Shown piece after piece: positions 1 through 9,245 of a DNA stretch of 64,000 nt; the stretch's first letter is position 1, and each line of letters begins with the position of its first letter. Origin of the DNA: Parabacteroides johnsonii DSM 18315. Its GTDB lineage: Bacteria > Bacteroidota > Bacteroidia > Bacteroidales > Tannerellaceae. The notes below the pieces were generated by a model that worked only from the letters and a program-made list of their open reading frames with translations, had not been told where the DNA came from and did no database searches. The position numbers and the translations under genes were made by a program. The stretch lies in NCBI RefSeq assembly GCF_025151045.1, contig NZ_CP102285.1, forward strand, positions 2,418,001 to 2,482,000, given 5' to 3'.

Positions 1-904
1 CCGGCAGATCTTCGGACAATGCCTCGATCAACTCCTCATCCAGCATATCGCTCTTGGTAATAGCCAGAACACGACTTTTACCCTGCAAATCCGGATTATA
101 CTTGACCAGTTCGCCCAAAAGAATTTCGTATTCCTTCTTGATATCATCCGCATCGGCCGGCACCATAAACAGGAGTAACGAATTGCGTTCGATATGGCGC
201 AAGAAGCGTAATCCCAACCCTTTACCTTCACTGGCACCTTCGATAATGCCAGGGATATCGGCCATAACGAACGAACGGTTGTCACGATAGCTTACTATCC
301 CCAGATTCGGTTCGAGCGTCGTGAACGGATAATTGGCAATCTTCGGTTTGGCAGCCGAAACAACCGACAACAACGTCGACTTTCCTGCATTCGGGAAACC
401 GACCAGACCGACATCGGCCAGCAGTTTCAATTGCAAGATCACCATACGTTCCTGCGCCGGTTCGCCGGGTTGTGCATAACGGGGAGCCTGATTGGTCGAC
501 GTCTTGAAGTGGCAGTTACCCAATCCTCCACGCCCGCCTTTCAATAACATTACCTGCTGACCGTCCTCGGTCACATCACAGATAAACTCACCCGTATCGG
601 CATCATACACGACTGTTCCGCAAGGGACTTCTATCACACGATCTTCACCGTCTTTCCCAAAACTGCGTTTAGCACCGCCGCCTTCACCATTTGTCGCCAT
701 GATATGACGTTCATACTTCAGATGAAGAAGCGTCCAGTAATTCCGGTTTCCACGAAGATACACATGGCCTCCTCGCCCTCCATCGCCTCCGTCGGGACCT
801 CCTTTCGGAATGTATTTCTCGCGGCGAAAGTGAGAAGACCCTCTCCCGCCCTTACCTGAGCGGCAATAGATCTTTACATAATCTACAAAGTTTGATTCAG
901 CCAC
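1..904 (-). CDS. obg: Obg-family GTPase, C-terminal end outside window
   Basis: Ribosome-associated GTPase of the Obg/CgtA family, involved in 50S subunit maturation and stress control. The N-terminus ([20 protein letters not shown]) opens the glycine-rich Obg fold, with repeated [18 protein letters not shown] stretches. The G domain is visible near 360-410, where the reverse strand encodes GFPNAGKST (G1), and TKSD (G4) near position 45. The start is a GTG at 902-904; no ATG fits the conserved N-terminus. Translation runs off the window at base 1, so about 301 codons are present. It is the last gene of hpt-adk-obg, about 100 bp after adk, and that gap forms a repeat hairpin that may affect its expression. 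Confidence 0.95.
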   Translation of the reverse strand, partial: MAESNFVDYVKIYCRSGKGGRGSSHFRREKYIPKGGPDGGDGGRGGHVYLRGNRNYWTLLHLKYERHIMATNGEGGGAKRSFGKDGEDRVIEVPCGTVVYDADTGEFICDVTEDGQQVMLLKGGRGGLGNCHFKTSTNQAPRYAQPGEPAQERMVILQLKLLADVGLVGFPNAGKSTLLSVVSAAKPKIANYPFTTLEPNLGIVSYRDNRSFVMADIPGIIEGASEGKGLGLRFLRHIERNSLLLFMVPADADDIKKEYEILLGELVKYNPDLQGKSRVLAITKSDMLDEELIEALSEDLP

Positions 905-908
905 TTTT

Positions 909-1003
909 ACTTTTTAATTTATGATTTATGATTTATGATTTATGATTCATAGCGACAAAGGATATAAATCACAAATCATAAATCATAAATCCCATTCATA
1001 AAT
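909..1003. repeat. ATGATTT-type repeat hairpin between adk and obg
   Basis: Four tandem copies of a 7-mer close to TTATGAT (about 912-943) face reverse-complement copies (about 971-1003), so the gap between adk and obg can fold into one long AT-rich hairpin. The same unit recurs just upstream of the DUF1015 gene at 17345-17370. There is no coding potential. Confidence 0.7.
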
Positions 1004-1006
1004 CTA

Positions 1007-1576
1007 TTACAAATTATTTACCGCTTCTTTGATACGTCCGAAAATTTCTTCGATTGTCCCCATACCTTTGATGGCAACATGTTTACCTTCACCGATATAG
1101 TAATCAGCCAAAGGAGCAGTCTGTTTGTGATAAACATCCAGTCTTGACTTGATTGTTTCCAGATTATCATCCGAACGGCCTGAGACCTTACCACGTTCCA
1201 ACAGACGGTTGATCAGTTCTTCTTCTTCTACCTGAAGGTTCAGCATAACGGATACATCGGTTCCACGTTTGTTCAACATTTCTTTCAGTGCTTTTGCCTG
1301 CGGGATCGTACGGGGGAAACCGTCGAAGATGACACCTTTGGAGTTCACCTTGCTGTCCAAAACCTTAGCCAGCATGTCAACAATCAACTCATCCGGAACC
1401 AGTTGTCCTTTTTCGATATAATCTTTAGCAATCTTACCCAGCTCTGTCTCGTTCTTCATTTCAGAACGCAAAACATCACCTGTAGAGATATGGTCCAAAC
1501 CATATTCTTTAATAATCAATTCGCTCTGTGTTCCCTTTCCTGAACCGGGAGCACCAAAAATAACAATGTTCAACAT
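1007..1576 (-). CDS. adk: Adenylate kinase
   Basis: Converts ATP plus AMP to two ADP in the cytoplasm. The start chosen is the ATG at 1576, giving MLNIVIFGAPGSGKGTQSE, because the P-loop GAPGSGKGT must lie within the first 16 residues. The longer reading to 1642 would run through the intergenic AATTGACAATT repeats. At 189 aa it is the short-LID type. FDGFPRT (NMP-binding) and the RxxGRSDD region of the LID are present. It lies between hpt and obg on the same strand, a purine-nucleotide operon. Confidence 0.96.
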   Translation of the reverse strand: MLNIVIFGAPGSGKGTQSELIIKEYGLDHISTGDVLRSEMKNETELGKIAKDYIEKGQLVPDELIVDMLAKVLDSKVNSKGVIFDGFPRTIPQAKALKEMLNKRGTDVSVMLNLQVEEEELINRLLERGKVSGRSDDNLETIKSRLDVYHKQTAPLADYYIGEGKHVAIKGMGTIEEIFGRIKEAVNNL

Positions 1577-1589
1577 AAAAAGTAAACTT

Positions 1590-1626
1590 TTTAAATTGAC
1601 AATTGACAATTGGCAATTGACAATTA
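1590..1626. repeat. AATTGACAATT tandem repeat between hpt and adk
   Basis: Three to four near-perfect copies of a 9-10-mer (AATTGACAATT, one AATTGGCAATT) sit just upstream of the adk start. Related arms flank the gap between serC and rarA at 19646-19759. This looks like a dispersed intergenic repeat rather than a coding sequence. Confidence 0.65.
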
Positions 1627-1666
1627 CTCGCCAACTATCCAACCATCCATCGCCTCTTATTATACA

Positions 1667-2233
1667 TTAATCTAATAAATTTCCTCCTCTTCCCAAATTA
1701 TCAATTATCTTATAGATATCCCGATAGCCCCGTCCCTGTTCATCATAATCCAGTCCGTAACCGACAATAAAGTCACTCGGAATCCGGATGCCGATATAAT
1801 CAGGTTTCAGATCGCACTTCAACGAATCAGGCTTGAACAGCATAGTCGCCAACTTAACATCGGCCGCCCCGTCCTTGCGAAGCTTATCCATAACATACTG
1901 CATCGTAAAGCCGGTATCGATGATATCCTCGATCAAGATCAAAGTCCTCCCTTTCACATCGGCCTGTACTGGCATAATCTCACGAACTACACCGGTCGTA
2001 CTGGTCCCCTTGTAGGATGAATAGCGGGCAAAAGTGATTTCATACGGCTCGTTCAACTGGCGCATCAACTCCGCAGTGAACATGAAAGCTCCGTTCAGAA
2101 TCCCTACGAATAACGGATGTGTGCCTTCCACATCGGCACGAATACGTTCCGCCACTTTTGCTATCGCTTCTTTTATCTCCTCTTCCGGGATAAAGAGTTC
2201 AAATTCTTTGTCTTTTAATCGGATTCTATCCAT
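1667..2233 (-). CDS. hpt: Hypoxanthine phosphoribosyltransferase
   Basis: Purine salvage enzyme that transfers phosphoribosyl from PRPP to hypoxanthine or guanine. The PRPP loop LILIEDIIDTGFTM (about residues 95-108) and a C-terminal VGYGLDYDEQGR segment are typical. The start was set at the ATG at 2233 (MDRIRLKDKEF), giving 188 aa. The upstream extension to 2290 has a non-homologous basic sequence and overlaps the likely promoter region. It is the first gene of hpt-adk-obg. Confidence 0.95.
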   Translation of the reverse strand: MDRIRLKDKEFELFIPEEEIKEAIAKVAERIRADVEGTHPLFVGILNGAFMFTAELMRQLNEPYEITFARYSSYKGTSTTGVVREIMPVQADVKGRTLILIEDIIDTGFTMQYVMDKLRKDGAADVKLATMLFKPDSLKCDLKPDYIGIRIPSDFIVGYGLDYDEQGRGYRDIYKIIDNLGRGGNLLD

Positions 2234-2299
2234 ATTCCGTCTGATTTTCGAGGGGACAAATGTACAACTTTTTCGGGTAAGCACAAACAATGTGATCGA

Positions 2300-3499
2300 T
2301 CAGGAGTCCTTTAATTTGTAAAATATAAAGACCGGATTGCTTTCTTCCCCTAAGTTTTTCAATTGTTCAGGGATTAAAATCGAACGGATATTCTTATAAT
2401 AATCAAGCTCTGCCGATGTTATGACCTGTACCAGGTCATTCCCTGTCATATTTCCCCAGACCGGGAATCCCTGGTAGCTTCTTGTCCCTAAAAGACCATG
2501 CTGCAAAGTCGTAGCCGCCAATTCCTTGAGTGAAGCAGGTTGTTCGCATTTTTCCACCAACGCTTCACCGGTGTTCTTATCTACCGAAGCGACATAATGC
2601 CCGTCGTTATTCCTCAGGCGGAAATAATATCGACGGGGTGTTTCAAAGAGATCGGAAACAAAGTAATCTTTGCCATTTCCAAAGTTTTTCAGGCTATTAA
2701 AATTCGTCACATCGAGCGAATTGATCATTTCCTCATCCGAGTTACGCAAACTCAGGACACAAGCGGGCGAAATCTTATCGTCCGACAGCCTGAACACGGT
2801 ATCGTTACTACCGGTTTTGAACAACACAGATTGCTGCCGACCGGAATAGCCTGCTGCGATCCGAACCGTCAAACCTGACTTATCACTTGAAACCAAAGGA
2901 GATGAAAAATCATTCTTCATCGTAATCGTATCTCCCTTTTCCGTAAAAAGACCGATACCGAAACTACCGTTCTGGAAAGGTACATAAGGCATAGATACGG
3001 CCGCCAAGTGTCCCTGACCGAGCTTATACTGGAAAATAATCTGATAATCATGAGTGAAATGCTGCACAGGTTCGCCGTCCAACGTATAGACCTCTACCCG
3101 ATCCGTACTGAATAAATAGAGACGATCGTTCTTTTCATCCGCCTGCATACTGGCAACGAAACCGCTAAACTCTCCAGGTCCCTGCCCGAACGGAATCAAT
3201 GTCTTTATAAAATGCCCCTGCCTGTCGAACAAAACAATCCGCTGCTCCTTTACCGGGAGAACATAAATATATTTATCCGTAACGGCATAATTCGCTACCC
3301 CATCTATTAAAGATGCATCATCGGAAGTTACTTCTAACGGAACATAATCAACGCTTTCTATTTCATCACTCAATTTCAAACTCTTCGGATTCTCGAGCCC
3401 AGCCCTTATATCCGCTACCGGACAGTTCGAAGGATCGGATTTCGGTGAACTGCAAGCTATCAGCAAAAAAAGTACCCAACTTAAATTTAGTCTCTTCAT
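2300..3499 (-). CDS. 6-bladed beta-propeller lipoprotein
   Basis: A 399-aa secreted lipoprotein. The N-terminus MKRLNLSWVLFLLIAC ends in a lipobox with Cys16. The body has repeated segments such as KYIYVLPVKEQRIVLFDRQG and DRLYLFSTDRVEVYTLDGE, spaced like propeller blades, and GQGPGEF between them, which is typical of the Bacteroidales 6-bladed beta-propeller family. Function unknown. It lies 25 bp after the ABC ATPase gene on the same strand and is probably the last gene of the permease-ATPase-lipoprotein operon. A periplasmic or surface partner of the exporter is inferred from position only. Confidence 0.8.
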   Translation of the reverse strand: MKRLNLSWVLFLLIACSSPKSDPSNCPVADIRAGLENPKSLKLSDEIESVDYVPLEVTSDDASLIDGVANYAVTDKYIYVLPVKEQRIVLFDRQGHFIKTLIPFGQGPGEFSGFVASMQADEKNDRLYLFSTDRVEVYTLDGEPVQHFTHDYQIIFQYKLGQGHLAAVSMPYVPFQNGSFGIGLFTEKGDTITMKNDFSSPLVSSDKSGLTVRIAAGYSGRQQSVLFKTGSNDTVFRLSDDKISPACVLSLRNSDEEMINSLDVTNFNSLKNFGNGKDYFVSDLFETPRRYYFRLRNNDGHYVASVDKNTGEALVEKCEQPASLKELAATTLQHGLLGTRSYQGFPVWGNMTGNDLVQVITSAELDYYKNIRSILIPEQLKNLGEESNPVFIFYKLKDS

Positions 3500-3524
3500 T
3501 ATCTTATTTTATTAATGTTTCCAT

Positions 3525-4205
3525 TCATTTTCTACTTTCTGTCAAAATATTGCCATCTATCATACGGATCAGCCGGCCTGCCATCCGGGCATTTTCCTCG
3601 GAGTGGGTAACCATCACGACGGTCGTCCCTTTACGATTCAGCTCCGTTAGAAGATTCATCACGTCATTGCCATTGACGGAATCCAGATTTCCGGTCGGCT
3701 CGTCCGCCAGGACGATATGCGGATTCGTGACGATGGCACGGGCAATCGCCACACGTTGTTGCTGACCGCCGGATAATTGTTGCGGGAAATGTTCCGAGCG
3801 GTGAGCGATCTGCATCCGGTCGAGAGCCGCATTCACCCTTTCCACCCGTTCCTTGACCGAAACACCTGCATACAGCAAAGGAGGTTCCACATTCTCAAAG
3901 ACCGTCAATTCGTCTATCAGGTTAAAACTCTGAAAAACAAAACCGATATTTCCGTTCCGCAAGTCCGTACGGCTATTTTCCGTATATTGGGAAACTTCCT
4001 GTCCGAGAAACCACAGCTCGCCGTCCGTCGGGTTATCCAACAGTCCCAAGAGATTCAGCAAAGTCGATTTTCCACAACCGGAAGGCCCCATGATTGCCAG
4101 GAACTCCCCTTCGTTTATTTCCAGATTAATGCCATTCAAGGCTGTCGTCTCCACACTTTCCGTACGGAACACTTTTGTCAGACTAATTGCTTTTATCATA
4201 ATCAT
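3525..4205 (-). CDS. ABC transporter ATP-binding protein (MacB/LolD type)
   Basis: A 226-aa nucleotide-binding subunit. It has Walker A GPSGCGKST, signature LSGGQQQRVAIARA, Walker B VLADEPTGNLDS and the switch His in MVTHSEE. The LDNPTDGELWFLGQ and NIGFVFQSFNLI segments place it in the MacB/LolD/FtsE group, which works with FtsX-fold permeases. Two possible starts (ATG at 4205 or 4199) differ by two residues. It is 29 bp downstream of the FtsX-type permease and 25 bp upstream of the propeller lipoprotein, so the three are probably co-transcribed from the sigma-54-like promoter at 6672-6688. Confidence 0.92.
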   Translation of the reverse strand: MIMIKAISLTKVFRTESVETTALNGINLEINEGEFLAIMGPSGCGKSTLLNLLGLLDNPTDGELWFLGQEVSQYTENSRTDLRNGNIGFVFQSFNLIDELTVFENVEPPLLYAGVSVKERVERVNAALDRMQIAHRSEHFPQQLSGGQQQRVAIARAIVTNPHIVLADEPTGNLDSVNGNDVMNLLTELNRKGTTVVMVTHSEENARMAGRLIRMIDGNILTESRK

Positions 4206-4234
4206 CTGTTTTTATTCCATGCTTGTCATTTCAT

Positions 4235-6642
4235 TCACTCATAGCGCAATGATGTCACCGGATTGCGGGAGGCGGCACGCCCAACCTGGACAATGACCGT
4301 CAACATCGTAATCAGCAAGATGACACAGCCAGCCAGCGGAAACAACCACCAACTGATCGTTGTCTGATAAGCAAAGTTACTTATCCAGCGAAGCATCAGA
4401 AGATAGCTCAACGGGCAGGCGATAAAAATGCGATCCCAACCCCAACCATATATTCCCGGCAGAACATCCACACAATCCGTCGGGAATGTGCTCCGTTCAC
4501 CTTTCTGATACCGATCTCTTTCGTACGTTGCACCGTCGACAAAGCGACCAGACCGAACACTCCCATCATAGCGACAATGATAGCCAGTATCGTAAAGACC
4601 AGAAACATCTGGCCAAGCTGCCGTTCATGAACATAATTCAGATTCAAGGCATCTGAGAAAAAATGATATGTAAAGACGTTATCCGGGCGCATCTTCTCAT
4701 ACTCCTCTTTCAGAAACTTCAATGTCTCAGCCTTATTCTCAGGAGAAATCTTTATATATAATGTATTTAACAGCCGGCGGGAATAATACAGATAAGCCGG
4801 TTTAACTTTCTCACGCAACGGCTGGAAGTTAAAATCTTTCACGATACCAACAATCCGCGATGCCTCTCCGTACCACCCTTTATTCTGCAGAAGCATACCG
4901 ACCGGATCTTCCACATTCATCATCTTCCAGGCGGTTTCATTAATTACAATCGGTAACTCTTTCTCATAGGCGCCATCCATATAGGCTTTTTTATCTGTTC
5001 CAAACGACATTCCTTTTAACAGAGTCAAGCCCAATGTTCCCATAAAATCGCCATCACCGGCCACTCCGACCATTTTCAGCGAATCGACTTGTCCGGCCTC
5101 ATTCGTCCAACTGAACGAATTCTCCTCCGTACGATGTCCCTGAAGATAATCCGAAAGTTCCACTCCTCCGGTCACAGACCTGACATTCGGATTCTTCAAT
5201 ACTTCCTGCTTATAATCATCAATCCCATAACCGCCCATATACGACATAAAGTCGAAAAGGCCGCAATCAGCAACCACCATATCTTCCTTGTCCAGGCCCA
5301 AATCTGCATTTTGCAGATAATGAAGTTGTTTGAATACGACAGAAGTACAAATGACCATCGCTATAGCGATGACAAACTGTACACATACCAGGCCTTTGAC
5401 CAACGTGCCTTTTTTCCCGGTCGAAGATCCTCCCTTAAAAGATTGCAGCGGATTAAACTGCGACATATAAAAAGCAGGAAACGCTCCTGCCAGGCAGCCG
5501 ACTCCGATAATTCCGAACAGGACAAACAATACGGTCTGCCAATTGGCCGTCAACACAATATCTTTTTCTACAAACCGGTTGAAAAGCGGTAGCAGCAATT
5601 CCGTCAACGCCAATGCCAATATAAGCGACAGGAACGCCTGTACCAGACTCTCCGACAAAAACTGCATCACCAGAACCTTCCGTTTGGCTCCAGTCACTTT
5701 CCGGACGCCGATTTCCTTAAATCGCTGGGAAGCACGTGCCGTAGACAAGGTTGTGAAATTGAATGCCCCCATAAAAACGATCAGAACCGCCAAAACCGTA
5801 AACAGATAAATTTGCGACATATTCCCATGATTGCCGACTTCCGGATCTTTAAACGACGTCTGTAGATGAATATCTTTCAGCGGTTGGAACTCCAAACGCA
5901 TCCCCTTATCCCTATGGTTCAGCCAGACACGGCTCATCTTCCTCCAGTCTGTTTCGGATAAAACCGTACCTTTTCGTAACTGGATATAGACACTTGTTCC
6001 CTCGACAAAATCCCAATTCATCGGTTCGTAATAAGCCTGTTCGCTCAACAGGACCTCAAACGTTATATGGCTTTTACGCGGGACTTTCAGGACTGCCGCC
6101 ACTTTATAACGAAAAGTCTGCCCGAAAAACTGACAGGTAACTTCTCTCCCGACAGCCGAAGTCCTACCAAACAATTTCTTTGCCGTCGACTCCGCCAGCA
6201 CGATTTGTTGCGGATCTTTCTTTATCAGACCAGGATCGCCGGCGATAACCGGAAAACTGAATACATCGAAAAAGGTAGTATCGACATACTTATAGGTCGC
6301 TTCAATCAAATCAGTGCCCGAATGCAAGTTCAAAGTTCCGAAATTCAACATAAAAGTCGCATTCTCCACCTGCGGAAACTCTTCCCGGAATGCCTTGCTC
6401 AACGGTGCTACCGTATAGACAGACTCCTTTACTTGTCCGCCCCCCTCCTGCTCTACCGCAACCAGGCGATAGATCGAATCCCGGTTAATTTGAAAATCTT
6501 CAAAGGTCAACTCATCCACAATCCAAAGATAGATCAGGAAAGCAGCCGTCATCCCCAGCACAAACCCCAACATATTAATAGACGAAAACAAAAAGCTCCG
6601 TTTGATTAACCGGAGTGCGACTTTTACATAGTGTTTAAACAT
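4235..6642 (-). pseudogene. FtsX/MacB-type ABC permease, split by a one-base frameshift
   Basis: About 802 aa if the frame is restored. The N-terminal transmembrane segment (SSINMLGFVLGMTAAFLIYL) and a periplasmic MacB-like domain are followed by an FtsX domain with RFKEIGVRKVTGA, and near the C-terminus a second KEIGIRKVNGA motif. The main frame stops at 4408, after VGVGIAFLSPAR. The expected last two membrane segments (IACPLSYLLMLRW through NPVTSLRYE) continue in another frame to 4235. The break maps to the run of five A at 4424-4428 (T on the coding strand), where one extra base would join the frames. It could be a true inactivation, a slippage-prone switch or a sequencing error. It is the first gene of the ABC operon. 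Confidence 0.85.
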
Positions 6643-6671
6643 ATCTCTTTTTTATGAATCATTTAAAACAA

Positions 6672-6688
6672 AGCAAAGACCATGCCAA
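6672..6688 (-). promoter_or_regulatory. Sigma-54 promoter of the ABC operon
   Basis: The reverse strand reads TTGGCATGGTCTTTGCT, matching the sigma-54 consensus TGGCACG-N4-TTGCW at all but one defined position. The expected transcription start is near 6661, about 20 bp before the permease ATG at 6642. Direction and distance fit that gene. Confidence 0.8.
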
Positions 6689-6899
6689 TTTCGGAATTCA
6701 CTTATTTACAACCCTATATATACTCTCCCCTTTAAACAGATTGTCCGTTCCCGTACACCTTACGTGCAAAAACGCACAGATATGATCCTCCATCACCAGA
6801 CAAAATAAAATTCCATTTCAACAAATGACGAACAGATTCCGATGGAACCAGCTTTCCTATGCAGTATATGCATATATAAATGCTAATGTAATTTGTTTC

Positions 6900-6973
6900 C
6901 GACATTGCCGAAGATATTTTCGACATTGTCGAATATTTACACGGCATTGTCGAATATGTTCTCGACAACGCCG
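6900..6973. promoter_or_regulatory. Four phased palindromes, likely activator binding sites
   Basis: Four copies of an 11-bp palindrome near CGACATTGTCG begin at 6900, 6921, 6942 and 6963, exactly 21 bp apart, or two helical turns. They lie about 210-300 bp upstream of the sigma-54 promoter at 6672-6688, where enhancer-binding regulators usually bind. A closely similar array precedes the sigma-54 response regulator gene (51850-51902). The rest of the 6643-7170 gap shows no gene; an 82-aa frame across it owes its heptad pattern to the 21-bp period. Confidence 0.7.
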
Positions 6974-7170
6974 AAAACAAAATACACTTGCATAAAATCA
7001 GAATTAGTAGCTGATCAACAATAAGATAGGCTCAATAGAAAACATCGTGCAATGTAGTAGTAAAAAACAAAGCATTCAACCTCACCACAATTACACATAA
7101 AATTAGTCTATCTCAGAACTTTTCATTAATTTCGCACCAATATTTTAAATGAATGTAAAAAGATGCGACT

Positions 7171-8718
7171 ATGATAAAGAGGTCTGTTTTAGCGTTATTT
7201 ATTGTATTGTTATTTAGTAGTAATCGGGGAGGAGCACAGGAAGTTAATATAATCAGCGGGAATCAGTTGAACCAGCCGGTTCAGACTGCTGTCCCCGATA
7301 CATTCCCTTTATTAGATTTGGAAGAAACGGAACTGGATAAAATCCCTGACCTCAGGGCACAGTTCGAAAAACTCAATAGCAGCTACTCCTCTCCCGCTAC
7401 ACCGAGTGAAAACTTGCTCCGCTTTTTAAAAAAAGACGAGATAGAATTATCGCCGGAAGCACAATATTGGGTAAATTGGGTACGCGACCCGTCTACTATC
7501 ATCAGCCCGTGGGCCACCTTACGGGATACGACCATCGTCAACCCGCTGTTCACACCGATCTTGTTCAAGGGAGGACTTATCCCGAAAGACCTGCAATTGT
7601 ATGATAAGGACTTTATTGCGAAACAACGTCCCAATTTTCCATTGTTCGAACCGGATACCACTTTATTCCAAGACGAAACATTAAAGAACAAGTTACAGAA
7701 TACCGCATATAATTATGTACGTGTAAACTACCCGGAATATTTTCGCTATTCGGAACGCGACCTGCCAACCGATGTCGTTAAAACACATGTTATCAAGAAA
7801 GCGACATATGAACCGGAACTAATCAAAATAGAAAGCGACCCGAACGCTTTCAGCGACGTGGACACTCCGGTCAAGTTCATCCCGGAACGCCGTTATTGGA
7901 TTTCTCATTTCGAAAGCGCCATTCAGTTTGCACAGAATTATATTTCTCCGAACTGGCACAAGGGGGGTGTAAGCACTTTAAATCTGACCAACCGCCAATA
8001 TTTCGTGTACAATTATAACAAAGACAAAGTTCAGTTTACAAATGAATTGGAATGGAAAACGAATGTCTATACGGCTCCCAAGGATACGTTGCGCGATTAT
8101 AAGATCGGTGATGACGTGTTGCGTCTTCACAGTAATATCGGTTACAAAGCATTCAATAAATGGTTCTATACCTTCGATGCGACTTTCCAAACACAGTTGT
8201 TCAGCAATTATGCGGAAAACACAAATAATAAACTCGCCGGTTTCTTATCGCCCTTCAACATCAACCTCGGTATCGGTATGAAATACGACTTGAATAAAAC
8301 ATTCCCCAACAGACGCCATAAAAAACTGACCCTGTCTGCCAACTTGGCTCCGCTTTCATATACATTCATGTACAGTACGGACAAGGACATAGATTTGGGA
8401 CGTCACGGTTTCAAAAAGAATGAAGCTACAGATAAATACAACTACAAGCTCAGCCAGTTCGGTTCCACGATCAATGCAACCATGACATTCCAATTCAACC
8501 GGAATGTAAGCTGGTATTCACGTTTTTATTATTTTACCAGCTACGACCGCATGTTGGGTGAATTTGAAAACCGCCTGACAATGGCCATCAGCCGCTTCTT
8601 CTCTACAACCATATCATTGAACCTCCGGTATGATGATGCCGTGGAAAAGAAAGAAGATTTCGACAGTTATCTTCAGATCAACGAGCTGTTAAGCTTCGGG
8701 TTTAATTACAAATGGTAA
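7171..8718 (+). CDS. DUF3078 family outer-membrane barrel protein
   Basis: A 515-aa protein with signal peptide MIKRSVLALFIVLLFSSNRGGAQ. The C-terminal half alternates aromatic and polar residues, like a beta-barrel, and includes NWHKGGVSTLNLTNRQYF, LEWKTNVYTAPKDT and a final FGFNYKW. This matches the DUF3078 family of Bacteroidetes. The role is unknown; an outer-membrane location is inferred from the signal peptide and barrel pattern. It stands alone, divergent from the ABC operon and about 100 bp before rseC. A weak -7 box (TAATTTCG) lies near 7125. Confidence 0.8.
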   Translation: MIKRSVLALFIVLLFSSNRGGAQEVNIISGNQLNQPVQTAVPDTFPLLDLEETELDKIPDLRAQFEKLNSSYSSPATPSENLLRFLKKDEIELSPEAQYWVNWVRDPSTIISPWATLRDTTIVNPLFTPILFKGGLIPKDLQLYDKDFIAKQRPNFPLFEPDTTLFQDETLKNKLQNTAYNYVRVNYPEYFRYSERDLPTDVVKTHVIKKATYEPELIKIESDPNAFSDVDTPVKFIPERRYWISHFESAIQFAQNYISPNWHKGGVSTLNLTNRQYFVYNYNKDKVQFTNELEWKTNVYTAPKDTLRDYKIGDDVLRLHSNIGYKAFNKWFYTFDATFQTQLFSNYAENTNNKLAGFLSPFNINLGIGMKYDLNKTFPNRRHKKLTLSANLAPLSYTFMYSTDKDIDLGRHGFKKNEATDKYNYKLSQFGSTINATMTFQFNRNVSWYSRFYYFTSYDRMLGEFENRLTMAISRFFSTTISLNLRYDDAVEKKEDFDSYLQINELLSFGFNYKW

Positions 8719-8780
8719 GACAAAGTCGATTATTTCCATAATAAACTTTGTTAATCGTGACATAATTTCCAAATAATACG

Positions 8781-8788
8781 TACTTTTG
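8781..8788 (+). promoter_or_regulatory. Bacteroidales -7 box for rseC-rnf
   Basis: TACTTTTG matches the TAnnTTTG -7 consensus of Bacteroidales sigma factor, 30 bp before the rseC ATG. No clear TTTG -33 element is seen at the expected distance. The TTG inside this box is the start of a longer reading of rseC, which is therefore rejected. Confidence 0.5.
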
Positions 8789-8818
8789 CCTCGGTTTTGC
8801 AATGTCGAGATTACAAAT

Positions 8819-9235
8819 ATGAGCGAAAGTATCAATCACAATGGGGTTATAGAGAAGATCGACGGCGGTACGGTCTATGTCAGGATCATCCAACAATCGG
8901 CTTGCTCCGGATGCCATGCGAAAAGTATGTGTACGGCATCCGAGAGTAAAGAGAAGATCATCGAGGTTCCGGACAACTCTGGAAAATTCCATATAAATGA
9001 AGAAGTCCAGTTATGCGGACAAAGTTCACTGGGGCTGCAGGCCGTACTTCTTGCATTTGTATTTCCGCTTATAATAGTTTTTGCGGCTATTGTAACAGGT
9101 ACAAGTATGCAATGGGAAGAAACCACAAGCGGGTTAACCGGATTACTGCTCTTAGTTCCTTATTATTGCATATTATACTTTTTACGCGACCAACTAAAAA
9201 GGCGATTCATTTTTACTTTGAAAAAACTTAATTGA
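8819..9235 (+). CDS. rseC: RseC/MucC-like SoxR-reducing system protein
   Basis: A 138-aa membrane protein. The N-terminal part has a cysteine cluster, CSGCHAKSMC, typical of RseC, followed by a small beta domain. Two transmembrane segments (about residues 75-95 and 105-125) are LQAVLLAFVFPLIIVFAAIV and LLLLVPYYCILYFL. The start at 8819 (MSESINHNG) is preferred because the longer reading begins inside the -7 box. It sits 10 bp upstream of rnfB and is the first gene of the Rnf operon; RseC proteins are linked to Rnf-dependent reduction of redox sensors in other bacteria. Confidence 0.88.
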   Translation: MSESINHNGVIEKIDGGTVYVRIIQQSACSGCHAKSMCTASESKEKIIEVPDNSGKFHINEEVQLCGQSSLGLQAVLLAFVFPLIIVFAAIVTGTSMQWEETTSGLTGLLLLVPYYCILYFLRDQLKRRFIFTLKKLN

Positions 9236-9245
9236 CAAACATATC

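Noticed and set aside
6900-6973. Possible CRISPR array, here or at 15997-16070
   Set aside because: Repeat cores are only 7-11 bp, spacers are short and similar, and there are no cas genes.
6732-6980. 82-aa minus-strand ORF across the upstream region of the ABC operon
   Set aside because: Its repeated STM-like peptide pattern is produced by the 21-bp palindrome array (a multiple of three). It has no family features.
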